Shown here: piece after piece, positions 1-8,123 of the stretch
How positions within the stretch are numbered: position 1 is the first letter of the stretch
Layout: each line of letters opens with the position of its first letter
From: Clostridia bacterium
GTDB taxonomy: Bacteria > Bacillota > Clostridia > Christensenellales > CAG-138
Length of the DNA stretch: 64,000 bases
NCBI GenBank assembly: GCA_017394835.1
Contig: JAFPXD010000057.1
Span: 62,001 to 126,000 of the forward strand
Direction: 5' to 3'
Program-made: the position numbers and the translations under genes
Notes under the pieces: generated by a model
What the model was told of the DNA's origin: nothing
What the model saw: only the letters and a program-made list of their open reading frames with translations
The model's database searches: none

Positions 1-1
1 G

Positions 2-532
2 GGCTCTGCCTACATGCAGGGCGTTATGGGGATCTCCTCCCCCGCCGTCGGCCTTGTGAACAACGGCGCGGAGGAGGCGAAGGGCTCGGAGCTTACCAAG
101 GCGGCGCATGCGCTGCTCAAGCAGACGCCCGTCGATTTCAAGGGCAACTGCGAAGCGCGCGAGATATTCTCCGGCGATTACGACGTTATAGTGACCGACG
201 GTTTCACCGGAAACGTGATACTCAAGGAGGCTGAGGGCCTTGCGGGCACGCTTTTCAAAATGCTCAAGCGCGAGCTGCGCTCCGGCTTCAAAACGAAGCT
301 CGGCGCATTGTTGGCAAAGCCCGCGTTCAAGCGCGTTAAGGCTACCATGGATTACACCGAATACGGCGGAGCGCCTCTGCTCGGCATCAACGGCGGCATA
401 ATAAAGGCGCACGGCTCGAGCGACGCAAAGGCCTTCGTTTCCGCAATACGGCAGGCAAGGCAGTACGTCATGGGCGGCGTCACCGAAAAGATAGCGGCGG
501 GCATTGCGACCCTGCCGGAGGAAAATGATTGA
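2..532 (+). CDS. plsX: Phosphate acyltransferase PlsX (5' end missing)
   Basis: The frame is open from the window edge, so only the last 176 residues are present. PlsX makes acyl-phosphate from acyl-ACP and phosphate at the membrane, for the PlsY step of phospholipid synthesis. The visible part has family features: GSAYM at the edge, the VTDGFTGNVILK segment, and the YGGAPLLGINGG segment that forms part of the active site. It is followed at once by acpP, the source of its substrate, as in the common fap/pls clusters. The fabD and fabG genes often found between the two are absent here. The stop codon overlaps the acpP promoter. Confidence 0.93.
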   Translation, partial: GSAYMQGVMGISSPAVGLVNNGAEEAKGSELTKAAHALLKQTPVDFKGNCEAREIFSGDYDVIVTDGFTGNVILKEAEGLAGTLFKMLKRELRSGFKTKLGALLAKPAFKRVKATMDYTEYGGAPLLGINGGIIKAHGSSDAKAFVSAIRQARQYVMGGVTEKIAAGIATLPEEND

Positions 533-557
533 CAACCGATCGATTATCGGTTACAAT
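529..557 (+). promoter_or_regulatory. Sigma-A promoter of acpP with a palindrome in the spacer
   Basis: TTGACA at 529-534 and TACAAT at 552-557 are separated by exactly 17 bases. The spacer itself is an inverted repeat, ACCGAT (535-540), five bases, ATCGGT (546-551). This suggests an operator placed between the two promoter boxes. The -35 box overlaps the plsX stop codon. Confidence 0.8.
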
Positions 558-592
558 ACGCGATGAATATCCAAGAAAGGCGGTATTTGATA

Positions 593-817
593 ATGTTTGA
601 AGAGATCCGCAGCGCCATCGCTGCTCAGTTGAACGTCCCCGAGGAGAACATCACCCTCGAGACCCGTTTCGTCGAAGACCTCAAGGCCGATTCTCTCGAC
701 CTTGTTGAGCTCGTAATGGACCTTGAAGAGCGCTACGGCGTGGAGATCCCCGACGAGCAGCTCGCCGAGGTAAAGACCGTAGGTCAGATCATAGAGCTCA
801 TCGACAATAACAAATAA
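593..817 (+). CDS. acpP: Acyl carrier protein
   Basis: This is a 74-residue acidic carrier protein that holds growing fatty acids on a phosphopantetheine arm. The attachment site is the serine of the DLKADSLDLVELVM segment (DSL motif). I chose the ATG at 593 because AAAGGCGG ends about nine bases upstream and the protein then begins MFEEIRSAIA, as usual for the family; an in-frame ATG at 563 would add ten atypical residues. It has its own promoter in the plsX stop region and lies ahead of rnc, an arrangement common in Firmicutes. Confidence 0.97.
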   Translation: MFEEIRSAIAAQLNVPEENITLETRFVEDLKADSLDLVELVMDLEERYGVEIPDEQLAEVKTVGQIIELIDNNK

Positions 818-835
818 GCTCAACGCATGCCAATC

Positions 836-862
836 GCCTGCATAGGGGCTCCCCGTGCAGGC
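836..862 (+). other. Hairpin in the acpP-rnc spacer
   Basis: GCCTGCA (836-842) pairs with TGCAGGC (856-862), and inside it GGGG (845-848) pairs with CCCC (851-854). No T-run follows, so it is unlikely to be a simple terminator. It could be an RNA processing or stability element in the acpP-rnc transcript. Confidence 0.55.
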
Positions 863-928
863 CCTTGGCTTGTTTTGGAACAGTGCATCACCGCATTTCG
901 ATTCGGAACCCATCCGCATAAATAAGCT

Positions 929-1654
929 ATGAGATTAAACGACAAAAGGCTTGCGGAGCTTGAAGCACTCGAAAGGGATCTCGGCTACCGCTTTAACGAT
1001 AAGGAGCTTTTGAACACGGCTCTTACCCACACTTCATACGTCAAGGGCGAAAACAGGCATACGGGGCATAACGAGCGTCTCGAGTTTTTGGGGGACGCCG
1101 TTTTGGAGCTTACCGTAAGCGAATACCTTTTCATAAACAACCCCGGCATGAACGAGGGGCTTATGACGAGGGTGCGTTCGCGCGCCGTATATGAAAACGC
1201 GCTTTTCGACGCGGCGACGGGCATAAACCTCGGAAACTACCTGCTTTTGAGCCATGGCGAAGAACACACGGGCGGGCGTGAAAAGCCCTCCATCCTTTCG
1301 GATGCGCTCGAAGCCGTAATAGGCGCCATGTATATCGACGGCGGCATTGAGCCCGCAAAAAGGTTCATACTCAGCTTTGCCGTCAGCTTTATAAACGACG
1401 CGATAAGGACCGTCACCGTTAAGGATAACAAGACTCTGCTGCAGGAGTACATCCAGCAGCAGCACGCGGGGTCTCTCGAATATGAGGTCATATCCGTCAC
1501 GGGGCCCGATCATAAGCGCGAATTCACGATAGAGGTTTCCCTGAACGGGAAGCCCTACGGCCGCGGCAAGGGCAGCTCCAAACAGGAAGCGGGACAGAAC
1601 GCCGCCCACGCGACCCTTATTATGCTCGGAGCGGCGGAAGCAAAGGAGAACTAA
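929..1654 (+). CDS. rnc: Ribonuclease III
   Basis: This 241-residue protein cleaves double-stranded RNA, including rRNA precursors and structured mRNAs. The N-terminal RIII domain carries the signature NERLEFLGDAVLEL and the second acidic cluster SDALEAVIGAMYIDGG. A double-stranded-RNA-binding domain occupies roughly the last 75 residues, ending in a KQEAGQNAAHATL segment. No strong Shine-Dalgarno lies before the ATG, which may mean weak or structure-dependent initiation. The gene abuts smc directly, since the stop is followed at once by the smc ATG; rnc-smc-ftsY is a conserved Firmicute order. Confidence 0.97.
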   Translation: MRLNDKRLAELEALERDLGYRFNDKELLNTALTHTSYVKGENRHTGHNERLEFLGDAVLELTVSEYLFINNPGMNEGLMTRVRSRAVYENALFDAATGINLGNYLLLSHGEEHTGGREKPSILSDALEAVIGAMYIDGGIEPAKRFILSFAVSFINDAIRTVTVKDNKTLLQEYIQQQHAGSLEYEVISVTGPDHKREFTIEVSLNGKPYGRGKGSSKQEAGQNAAHATLIMLGAAEAKEN

Positions 1655-4600
1655 ATGAGATTAACGCAGATAGAGATAAACGGTTTCAAATCCTTTGCGA
1701 AGAAGCAGGAACTCGTCTTTTCGGACGGCATAACCGCCGTCATCGGCCCCAACGGCTGCGGCAAGAGCAACATTGCGGACGCGTTCCGCTTCGTTTTGGG
1801 CGAGCAGAGCGCAAGGGCGCTGCGCGGCAAGAAGGTCGAAGATTTCATATTCGGAGGCACCGAGAAGCGCCGCCCCCTTTCCTATTGCGAAGTATCGCTG
1901 CATTTCGATAATACCGACGGCGAGCTCAAGACCCCCTATCAGGAGGTCTGCATCACGAGGCGCGCCTACCGTTCGGGCGAAAGCGAGTATTACATCAACC
2001 GAGGCGTGTGCAGATTGAAGGATATTCACGAGCTCTTCCGCGATACGGGCGTTGGCAAGGACGGTTATTCGATAATCGGCCAGGGCCGCGTTTCCGAGAT
2101 AATCTCCGAAAAGAGCGCGGACAGGCGCCTGGCCTTCGAAGAAGCCGCCGGCGTTATGAAGTACCGCGCCCGCAAGGAGGAGGCCGAAAGGAAGCTCCTC
2201 AATACACAGAAAAACTTAGTTAGGCTCGATGATATCCTCATAGAGCTCGAAGGGCGGATAGAGCCCCTGCGCGAGCAGAGCGAAAAAGCGCTCGAATTCA
2301 TAAAGCTGCGCGAAGAGCTCAGGGATATAGACGTGAACCTTTACGTCTATCAGTATGAAAAGAACAACGAAAGGATAGCCCAGCTCAGCTCGAACAGCGC
2401 TCAGCTCGAAGGCGAGATACGCGAGGGCGAGGTCGCCTCGGAAGCGCTCGCCTCCACCCTTGCCGAGGGCGAGGAATCCGAAAGGGCTATCTATTCGGTA
2501 ATTACCGAGCTCAACCAAAAGCTGCTTGCCGCCACCTCACGCATGGAATCCCACTCCGGCGAAGAGAAGGTGCTCCGCGAAAAGCTCGCCTCCTTTGAAA
2601 AGGAGCGCGAAAGGCTCACCCGTGAATCCGCCGCCGCGGATGAGGGCATAGCTCAAAGGGAAAGCTCCGCCGTTTCCGCAAAGGAGAGCATTTCCGTTCA
2701 CGGAGCCGAAGCAGAAGCAATTGGCGAAGAGCTTGCGAAGGCCGAAGCTTCGCTTGCGAAGCAGAACGAAGCGATAGAAGCGAAGGAAGAAGAGCTCGAG
2801 GCGCAGAAGCAGTCCATGATGGACAGGTTCAACCGTCTGAGCGAAGCTAAAACGAGCATTACGAGGCTCGACGTCATGAAGAACGCTCTCATCGCCCGTA
2901 TCGACGCGATAGCCGCCGAAAAGGAGCAGGTGAACGCCGAGGGCGAGAAGCTTCGAGGAGAGAACGCGGAATGCGAAGCAGCCGACCGCGAAGTAGCCGC
3001 AGAGCTTGCCGAGCTCGATGCAAAGGGCAGAAAGGCCGCGGAAGAGATCAACGGCATAAACGGCAGGGTACTCGCCGCCCGCAGCAGGGAGCGCAGGCTC
3101 GGGGACGAGCTGCAGTCCGCAAGATCCCGCAGGCACGTGCTTTCCGAAATGAAGCGCGCGCACGAGGGGTATTATTCCAGCGTACGCGATCTCCTGCACG
3201 ACGCGGAGCGCGATACCTCCCTGGCCTCACTTATGGAGGGCGTTGTCGCAGAGCTCATAACCGTCCCCGCGGAATACGAAACAGCCGTGGAAATGGCATT
3301 GGGATCCTCCCTGCAGAACATAGTCGTTCCCACGGAGCAGGACGCCAAAAAGATAATCGAATACCTGCGCCGCAAGCATTACGGCAGGGCGACTCTTCTG
3401 CCCGTAAGCGCAATGCGCCCCCGCGTGCTGACTCCCGAGGAACGCTCATATCTGAGCGTTGAGGGATGCTTCGGAGTGGCTTCGGAGCTCATATCGTTCT
3501 CCCCCCGCTATAAGAGCGTTGCGGAAAACCTTTTGGGGCGCACGGTGATAGTCCGCGATCTTGACGTTGGCATCGCGATAAACAAGCGCGCGCGATCCTC
3601 TTTCAGGATCGCCACCCTGCAGGGCGATATAATGAACCCCGGCGGCTCTATGACGGGCGGCAGCTCGCAGAAACGCGAATTCAGCCTGCTCGGGCGCGAA
3701 AGAGAGCTCGAACAGCTCAAGAGCCGCATAGAGGCGGGCGAAAAGGAGCTTGAAAACGCCAAGCTCGATATAGAGAAGGCGGAAGCGGAGCTTGCTGACG
3801 CGAATGCGGAAATGGCAAAGCTCGCCGAGATTCGCCGCGGGCTCGATATAAAGCGCGCTCAGTCCCGCGAGAAGCACGAAATAGTGCTTCAATACGTTGA
3901 GAAGAACGCCGTTCAGCTTGAAAAGCTCGAAGCGGAGCTGCAGCAGATAAACGACAATATTTCCGATATAGAAGCGCAGTGCGGCGAGGCGGCCGAGACC
4001 GCCAACGATCTGACCTCCGGCAACGAGGCCACCGCCGAGGATATCAAACGCTCTCAGGCGGAGCTTGCCGCCATGCGCGCAAAGCGCGAGGGCGCCGCCG
4101 CCGAGGTGACCGCGCTGAAGGTCAGGCTTATGGCTGCTCAGAAGGAGCTTTCCGCTGCGGAAAACGAGCTTTCGAGGATACTGCGCGAACAGCAGCAGCT
4201 GATCGCCTCCACCGAAAAGAACAAGGCCGAAACGGCTTCCGTCGAGGAAGCGATAAGGGCGGCCGTCAAGGCTCTCGAACAGATGACGAGCGGCCTCACA
4301 GGCGAGCGCTCCGAAGTCGATTCCATAACTGACGAGCTCCACTCCCGCGAGGAGGAGCGGGCGGAAAAGCTGCGCTACGTCGATGAGCTTCGCGAGAGGC
4401 GCGACCGCGAAGGCGCGGAGCTTACCGAAATGCGCGAGCGGCTGCACAAGTACGAGCTGAACCTCAGCAGGCTGCGCATGGAGCTCGACAATATGACTCA
4501 GCGCATCTGGCTTGATTACGAGCTCACATACGAGCAGGCGCTTGAATTCCGTCACCCCATCTCCGTCACCGCTTCACACCAGCGCGCCGACGCTTTGAGG

Positions 4601-5227
4601 GACGAAATAAGGGCTCTGGGCGAGGTGAACACCGCCTCCGTAGAGGATTACAGGAACGTGGTGGAACGTCACGCGGAGCTCAAAAAGCAGTGCGACGATC
4701 TTAAACAGGCGGAAGAGGACCTCAACGAGATCATAAAGCGTCTGACACATACCATGGAGAAGGAATTTGCGGAGCAGTTCAAGCAGATACGCGAAAACTT
4801 CGCCGCCACCTTCACCGAGCTCTTCCACGGCGGAAAGGCGGAGCTGAGGCTTGCCGATCCCAACGACATCCTGAACTGCGATATAGATATAATCGCACAG
4901 CCCCCGGGAAAGAAGCTTCAGATGCTCTCGCTCCTTTCCGGCGGAGAGCAGGCGCTGACTGCCATCGCACTGCTGTTTGCGATACTCAAGCTCAAGCCCA
5001 CCGCTTTCTGCATACTGGACGAGATAGACACCTCGCTCGACGAGGCGAACGTCGATAACTATGCAGAGTATTTGAAGGAATACTCCAAGGGCACCCAGTT
5101 CATAATCATAACCCACCGCAAGGGCGCAATGGCCGTATGCGATTCGCTCTACGGCGTATCAATGGAAGAAAAGGGCGTTTCGACCCTCATCTCCGCAAAA
5201 TTCAACGACAATACCGCTTCCGCGTAA
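1655..5227 (+). CDS. smc: Chromosome partition protein SMC
   Basis: This full-length SMC ATPase of 1190 residues works with ScpA and ScpB in chromosome condensation and segregation. The N-terminal head has the Walker A motif GPNGCGKSNIADA. Long coiled coils flank a hinge at roughly residues 500-670 that contains the glycine-rich GDIMNPGGSMTGG stretch. The C-terminal head has the signature LLSGGEQALTAIALLFAI and the Walker B region FCILDEIDTSLDEANV. It starts immediately after the rnc stop and ends 12 bases before ftsY, so all three are probably one transcript. Confidence 0.98.
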   Translation: MRLTQIEINGFKSFAKKQELVFSDGITAVIGPNGCGKSNIADAFRFVLGEQSARALRGKKVEDFIFGGTEKRRPLSYCEVSLHFDNTDGELKTPYQEVCITRRAYRSGESEYYINRGVCRLKDIHELFRDTGVGKDGYSIIGQGRVSEIISEKSADRRLAFEEAAGVMKYRARKEEAERKLLNTQKNLVRLDDILIELEGRIEPLREQSEKALEFIKLREELRDIDVNLYVYQYEKNNERIAQLSSNSAQLEGEIREGEVASEALASTLAEGEESERAIYSVITELNQKLLAATSRMESHSGEEKVLREKLASFEKERERLTRESAAADEGIAQRESSAVSAKESISVHGAEAEAIGEELAKAEASLAKQNEAIEAKEEELEAQKQSMMDRFNRLSEAKTSITRLDVMKNALIARIDAIAAEKEQVNAEGEKLRGENAECEAADREVAAELAELDAKGRKAAEEINGINGRVLAARSRERRLGDELQSARSRRHVLSEMKRAHEGYYSSVRDLLHDAERDTSLASLMEGVVAELITVPAEYETAVEMALGSSLQNIVVPTEQDAKKIIEYLRRKHYGRATLLPVSAMRPRVLTPEERSYLSVEGCFGVASELISFSPRYKSVAENLLGRTVIVRDLDVGIAINKRARSSFRIATLQGDIMNPGGSMTGGSSQKREFSLLGRERELEQLKSRIEAGEKELENAKLDIEKAEAELADANAEMAKLAEIRRGLDIKRAQSREKHEIVLQYVEKNAVQLEKLEAELQQINDNISDIEAQCGEAAETANDLTSGNEATAEDIKRSQAELAAMRAKREGAAAEVTALKVRLMAAQKELSAAENELSRILREQQQLIASTEKNKAETASVEEAIRAAVKALEQMTSGLTGERSEVDSITDELHSREEERAEKLRYVDELRERRDREGAELTEMRERLHKYELNLSRLRMELDNMTQRIWLDYELTYEQALEFRHPISVTASHQRADALRDEIRALGEVNTASVEDYRNVVERHAELKKQCDDLKQAEEDLNEIIKRLTHTMEKEFAEQFKQIRENFAATFTELFHGGKAELRLADPNDILNCDIDIIAQPPGKKLQMLSLLSGGEQALTAIALLFAILKLKPTAFCILDEIDTSLDEANVDNYAEYLKEYSKGTQFIIITHRKGAMAVCDSLYGVSMEEKGVSTLISAKFNDNTASA

Positions 5228-5239
5228 AGGAGAAGGAAA

Positions 5240-6163
5240 ATGGCAAAAAAAGAAAAGAAACCCGGGCTTTTCGCAAGGCTCAAGGAAGGGCTTTCCAAGA
5301 CCCGCGGCGGGCTTTTGGGAATGATATTCGGAAATTCCGCCGAGAAGATAAACGATGAATTTTACGAGGAGCTGGAGGACGCCCTTATAATGGCGGACTG
5401 CGGCTTTGAGACCACGGAGAGGATACTGGATGAGCTGCGCGCAAAGGTCAAGGCCGAAAAGCTCCCCGACAGGGGCGCCGCGCGTGAGGCGCTTATCTCC
5501 ATCCTTGCCGAACAGATGGACTGCGACGCGCCTTTCCTTGAGGAAGAGGGCGATAACGTAATAATGATAGTGGGCGTTAACGGAGTCGGCAAAACCACTT
5601 CGATAGGCAAGCTCGCCGCCATGTATAAGGCGGAGGGCAAGCGCCCCATGCTCGCCGCCGCCGATACCTTCCGCGCCGCCGCCGCCGAACAGCTCACCGT
5701 TTGGGCGGAGCGCGCTGAAGTGCCCATTATAAAGCACGGCGAGGGAGCCGATCCCGCCGCGGTCGTTTTCGATGCGATAGCCGCCTATAAATCGAGGAAG
5801 CACGATCTTTTGATCTGCGATACCGCGGGCAGGCTCCACAACAAGAAGAACCTTATGAACGAGCTTGCGAAAATGCGCCGCGTGGTGGATCGCGAACTGC
5901 CCGGAGCGCACGTGGAGGTGCTGCTCGTTCTTGACGCTACGACCGGTCAGAACGCGATAGCCCAGGCCAAAGCCTTCGGCGAAAGCTGCGGCTTGACGGG
6001 CATAATCCTCACGAAGCTCGACGGGACCGCAAAGGGCGGCGTCGTTGTGGCGGTAAAGGATGAACTCGATCTGCCCATAAGGTTCGTGGGCGTGGGCGAA
6101 GGGATAGACGATCTCCAGCCCTTCGATCCCGAAAGCTTCGCGGAAGCGCTGCTTGCAAATTGA
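5240..6163 (+). CDS. ftsY: Signal recognition particle receptor FtsY
   Basis: This 307-residue SRP GTPase docks SRP-ribosome complexes at the membrane for insertion of membrane proteins. It has a short basic N-terminus (MAKKEKKPGLFARLKEGL) rather than the long acidic A domain of proteobacteria, as is typical of Firmicutes. The four-helix N domain is followed by the G domain with GVNGVGKTTSIGKLA (G1), DTAGR (G3), TKLDGTAKGG (G4) and the closing FVGVGEGIDDLQPF. The start is supported by the GGAGAAGG stretch just upstream. It is the last gene of its operon and is followed by a terminator. Confidence 0.97.
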   Translation: MAKKEKKPGLFARLKEGLSKTRGGLLGMIFGNSAEKINDEFYEELEDALIMADCGFETTERILDELRAKVKAEKLPDRGAAREALISILAEQMDCDAPFLEEEGDNVIMIVGVNGVGKTTSIGKLAAMYKAEGKRPMLAAADTFRAAAAEQLTVWAERAEVPIIKHGEGADPAAVVFDAIAAYKSRKHDLLICDTAGRLHNKKNLMNELAKMRRVVDRELPGAHVEVLLVLDATTGQNAIAQAKAFGESCGLTGIILTKLDGTAKGGVVVAVKDELDLPIRFVGVGEGIDDLQPFDPESFAEALLAN

Positions 6164-6170
6164 CGTCTGC

Positions 6171-6204
6171 AAAAAAATGACCGCTGACAGAGGTTTGTCA
6201 GCGG
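6171..6204 (-). terminator. Rho-independent terminator for the minus-strand deacetylase
   Basis: CCGCTGACA (6181-6189) and TGTCAGCGG (6196-6204) form a perfect nine-base stem. Reading the minus strand, the stem is followed by TCA and then a run of seven T (the A-run at 6171-6177). Confidence 0.8.
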
Positions 6205-6209
6205 TCTGG

Positions 6210-6238
6210 GGCTTTGGTTTTAACCGAAGCCTTTTTTT
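6210..6238 (+). terminator. Rho-independent terminator after ftsY
   Basis: GGCTTTGGTT and AACCGAAGCC form a ten-base stem with one G-T pair over 6210-6231, followed by seven T. It closes the rnc-smc-ftsY transcript. Confidence 0.85.
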
Positions 6239-6244
6239 ATGCCC

Positions 6245-7117
6245 TTATTTGCTTTTCTGCACGCCGTTTACGTCTATTAGGGTTTCCCCCGGAAGCAGAA
6301 GCTCATCGACCGTAACGAATTCAAAACCGTTGGCAAGAGCCGTTTCCAGAAGGGTCGGCAGGTATTCCTCTATCTTGTAGCCGTTATTGTGGCAGAGGAT
6401 TATGCTCCCCTCGTCAAGCTTCGAAAACACGGTATCGAGTATCTTTTGAGAGCTGCGCTCCGGCTTCCAGTCGATGGTGTCTATATCCCACTGGATGGCC
6501 TCATGCCCCGAATCGCGCACGGCTCTTATCACCTTATCGTCATATTCTCCGAAGGGTGCTCTGAAAAGGACCGTCCTCTCCCCCGTTATCGATTCGATGA
6601 GATCGTCGAGCGAGCCTATCTCGTTCAATATCTGGTCGGGCGAGAGCTTCGTCATGTGAGGATGGCTCATGGAATGGTTGCCTATAGCATGGCCCGCTTC
6701 GCTTATGGCCTTCACCTGCTCCGGATACGCCTTGACCCAGAAGCCGCAGAGGAAGAAGGTCGCCTTCACGTTATAGCGTTTCAGCGTTTCCAGTATGAAA
6801 GGGGTCTTATCGTCATCCCACGCGGCGTCTATCGTGAGGGCTATTTTTTTATCGCTCCTTGCCACCGAATAGACGGGAAGCTCCCTGTGAAGCCCCGCGA
6901 GCACCTCCTTCTCGTAAGCTTCGGACGACGAAAGCAGCCCCTCCGCCGATACAGATACCGGGGATGCGGGCTGCCCGCTTTGAGGCGCGGCGGAGGCGGA
7001 CTTTTCACGCCCTTTCGGGGCGGAGAATACGCCTATCAGCACCGCTGCCAATACAGCCGCCAATATGCAGGCGGCTGCGATATAGAGGGTTTTTCTTGTT
7101 ATCACAAATATCTTCAT
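6245..7117 (-). CDS. Polysaccharide deacetylase, PdaB-like
   Basis: This 290-residue protein has an N-terminal membrane anchor (about residues 8-30) and an external NodB deacetylase domain. The motifs are ALTIDAAWDDD (the variant metal-binding motif of the PdaB/YlxY group, in place of TFDDG), GNHSMSHPHM with the two metal-binding histidines, and FRAPFGEYDD. Members remove acetyl groups from peptidoglycan sugars, and several act in spore cortex formation. The start is backed by GGAGG about eight bases upstream. It lies 58 bases downstream of dnaI and may share its transcript. Family assignment is firm; a sporulation role is inferred from similarity to PdaB. Confidence 0.87.
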   Translation of the reverse strand: MKIFVITRKTLYIAAACILAAVLAAVLIGVFSAPKGREKSASAAPQSGQPASPVSVSAEGLLSSSEAYEKEVLAGLHRELPVYSVARSDKKIALTIDAAWDDDKTPFILETLKRYNVKATFFLCGFWVKAYPEQVKAISEAGHAIGNHSMSHPHMTKLSPDQILNEIGSLDDLIESITGERTVLFRAPFGEYDDKVIRAVRDSGHEAIQWDIDTIDWKPERSSQKILDTVFSKLDEGSIILCHNNGYKIEEYLPTLLETALANGFEFVTVDELLLPGETLIDVNGVQKSK

Positions 7118-7175
7118 CGCTTTTCCTCCAGTTTTGGTTCATTGAACTATATGCGGAGAAAAAGCGCGATAAAAC

Positions 7176-8123
7176 TCAATCCTTCATCATTCTGATGCTG
7201 GGGATGAGCATCGTTATCACCTTGCCCGTGCGGGGGCTCATAAGGCGGGAGACTATGCGCTCGCCGTAATCTTCGGCAAGCTGTTCGGGAGTCTTGTTCG
7301 AGGCGACTATTATGGGCTTTTCGTTTTCCTGCCTTAGGCAGATCGTGCTCAGAAGCGCCTCCACGGTGACGTTGTTTATCATCGGTTCGGTGCCCAGATC
7401 GTCGATGATGAGCAGATCCGGAATGAGCAGATCGGGCGCGGGAACGCCGTTTCTGATGCTTTCCATAACTCCGTTGACAAGCCCGTAAGCCGTCAGGCGG
7501 AGCACCGAAAATCCGCGGTCTATGACCCTGCCGCCTATGCAGTTGAGGAGGAAGGTCTTTCCCCTGCCGGGAGGGCCTATGAGGAGCAGGTCGCGCTGAG
7601 GGTTGTTCGGGAAATTATCGGCGTAGGCAAGGCAGTAATCGTGTATCCTTTCAAGGGCGCGCGCATCCTTCGGCTCCATCGGGAGCTCATGACAGAAGGA
7701 CGAAAAGCTCTGCTTGCGGTCGATGCCAGAGCCGGCGAACCTGCTTTCCACCGCTATGCGGCGCACGCAGGAGCACATCCTTTCCCCGTCTATTCCCGTA
7801 TCGCCGCAGATACCGCAGCGGGGGCGCAGTTCAAGATAATCCTCGGCCAAGCCGCATTCCGAAAGCTTTGCGCGGATCTCGGCCTTTTTTTGATCCAGCA
7901 CCTCCCGCGCGAGCTTTTCGAGCTCGTCGCTCATTTCGGGCGAGGCGATCATCTTTCCGCTGAAATCGACGGCAAGCTCGTTGAGCTCATCGCGCAGCGC
8001 CTGTATCGCGGGATAATTGTTCCTCACGTTCATTATGTGGGCGCGCTGCTCGCGCAGGGCGGCGGATCTCCTTGCGGAAAGCTCGTCCTCTATGGCTTTA
8101 TTGAAACAGATAGGATCACTCAT
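7176..8123 (-). CDS. dnaI: DnaI/DnaC-like helicase loader ATPase
   Basis: This 315-residue AAA+ protein probably loads the replicative helicase at origins and stalled forks. The N-terminal helical part is followed by a zinc cluster (CGICGDTG with further cysteines in RMCSC). The ATPase has Walker A GPPGRGKTFLLN and Walker B LLIIDDLGTE. The distal half resembles the DnaC/IstB family, but the cysteine cluster and the adjacent dnaD gene favour DnaI over an IS21 IstB. It overlaps the dnaD-like gene by eight bases, so the two are translationally coupled. Confidence 0.88.
   Translation of the reverse strand: MSDPICFNKAIEDELSARRSAALREQRAHIMNVRNNYPAIQALRDELNELAVDFSGKMIASPEMSDELEKLAREVLDQKKAEIRAKLSECGLAEDYLELRPRCGICGDTGIDGERMCSCVRRIAVESRFAGSGIDRKQSFSSFCHELPMEPKDARALERIHDYCLAYADNFPNNPQRDLLLIGPPGRGKTFLLNCIGGRVIDRGFSVLRLTAYGLVNGVMESIRNGVPAPDLLIPDLLIIDDLGTEPMINNVTVEALLSTICLRQENEKPIIVASNKTPEQLAEDYGERIVSRLMSPRTGKVITMLIPSIRMMKD

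Noticed and set aside
563-592. Longer acpP start at 563
   Set aside because: The Shine-Dalgarno lies inside this extension, and the family starts at the ATG at 593.
7146-7175. Sigma-E promoter for the PdaB-like deacetylase
   Set aside because: CATATAGT on the minus strand (7153-7146) is a fair -10 box, but no matching -35 box lies 13 to 15 bases upstream.
7176-8123. IstB transposition protein of an IS21 element
   Set aside because: There is no istA partner or terminal repeat, and the N-terminal zinc cysteines and overlapping dnaD-like gene fit DnaI.
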